A stretch of 64,000 bases of DNA from Firmicutes bacterium ASF500 (GTDB taxonomy: Bacteria; Bacillota; Clostridia; Oscillospirales; Oscillospiraceae), in assembly GCA_000492175.2 (NCBI GenBank), contig CP097573.1, positions 620,001 to 684,000 of the forward strand, read 5' to 3'. The notes beneath the pieces were generated by a model. It searched no databases, was not told where the DNA came from, and saw only the letters and a list, made by a program, of their open reading frames with translations. This document shows positions 63,671-64,000 of this stretch, in pieces. Position 1 is the first letter of the stretch. Each line of letters begins with the position of its first letter. The translations under genes and the position numbers were made by a program.

Positions 63671-64000
63671 TCAGCTGAGCACCGTGATCTTGATCGCGGC
63701 ACCCGCCTGCCCGATGAAGGAGTGGTCCCCCTCCCGGTAGGCCTTGAAATAAGCTGTAGCCGAATACTCACCTGGTTCCAGTACCTTGTCTAACCGGACG
63801 TTCTCAATGTAAGCGCCCACGGGGATAGCCTTGGACTGGTAGACCAGCTCCTGGGTATCGTCTATGTAGATTTCTACGACAAGCAGCTTGGCGTTGTTCG
63901 CTGGATTTTCCAGCATCAGGTTCCCTTCAGACCCGCCTGATGCAAACACAGGTGTGCTGTTGATGGAAAAGGCAACCATTCCTTCATCCAACTGCTCCTG
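63671..64000 (-). CDS. Extracellular-type protein, 5' end outside window
   Basis: The frame is open to the right edge (codons for Q-E-Q-L-D-E-G precede the first Met), so only the C-terminal ~109 residues are seen. It has MLENPANNAKLLVVEIYIDD, IENVRLDKVLEPGEYSATAY and ends KITVLS, a small beta-sandwich pattern. It lies just upstream of the secreted protein gene and probably shares its transcript. Confidence 0.75.
   Translation of the reverse strand, partial: QEQLDEGMVAFSINSTPVFASGGSEGNLMLENPANNAKLLVVEIYIDDTQELVYQSKAIPVGAYIENVRLDKVLEPGEYSATAYFKAYREGDHSFIGQAGAAIKITVLS

Overview
The window looks like a chromosome segment of a GC-rich Gram-positive Clostridia species, probably a gut Oscillospirales member of the Flavonifractor/Lawsonibacter/Oscillibacter type. 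This rests on a Gram-positive PolC, an LtaS-type synthase, S-layer homology domains, the pyrH-frr-uppS-cdsA-dxr-rseP-ispG-polC gene order, strong AGGAGG ribosome sites and many GTG/TTG starts. The genus is an inference.

Layout. 1-4.96 kb: envelope genes (a partial anchored protein, a Bax-inhibitor-1 protein, an LTA synthase) and a 48-codon gene. 5.0-17.1 kb: a core minus-strand housekeeping run, interrupted by nested palindromic repeats around dxr and by an Xre regulator facing an 87-aa gene. 17.3-44.3 kb: one long minus-strand surface polysaccharide locus. It holds a Wzm/Wzt-type ABC exporter, dTDP-L-rhamnose synthesis (rfbA/C/B/D), a methyltransferase-coiled coil-WbsX-RgpF fusion, two GT2 enzymes, a YfhO/GtrB/GtrA-like set, UDP-sugar dehydrogenase, an S-layer protein, a Wzy/ligase-like protein, a priming phosphotransferase and a GT4. 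Three methyltransferase genes in this locus carry 9-10 bp poly-G tracts and look phase-variable. 44.5-49.6 kb: mobile-element debris (IS3 orfA remnant, an intact IS21, a truncated ICE-type block) next to the tmRNA gene. 49.65-54.7 kb: ssrA, a cyclophilin, smpB, thiN, a cysteine desulfurase and a MATE pump.

55.2-61.0 kb: an AT-richer plus-strand four-gene operon between two transposase remnants. It encodes a PEP-synthase-like ATP-grasp/phospho-His protein, a HIT-like protein, a roughly 1020-aa STAND-like NTPase with a C-terminal trypsin-like domain, and a Trypco1-like small protein. I read it as a candidate conflict or phage-defence system and as the most novel item here. 61.9-64.0 kb: an EpsG-like polymerase and two small secreted-protein genes, the last cut by the window edge.

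How parts fit together. The exporter, rhamnose genes and fusion protein probably build and export a rhamnose-containing polymer. The GtrA/GtrB/YfhO set resembles the CsbB-GtcA-YfhO system known to add sugars to teichoic acid outside the cell. The switchable methyltransferases could vary the surface. ssrA and smpB encode the two parts of trans-translation and lie together.
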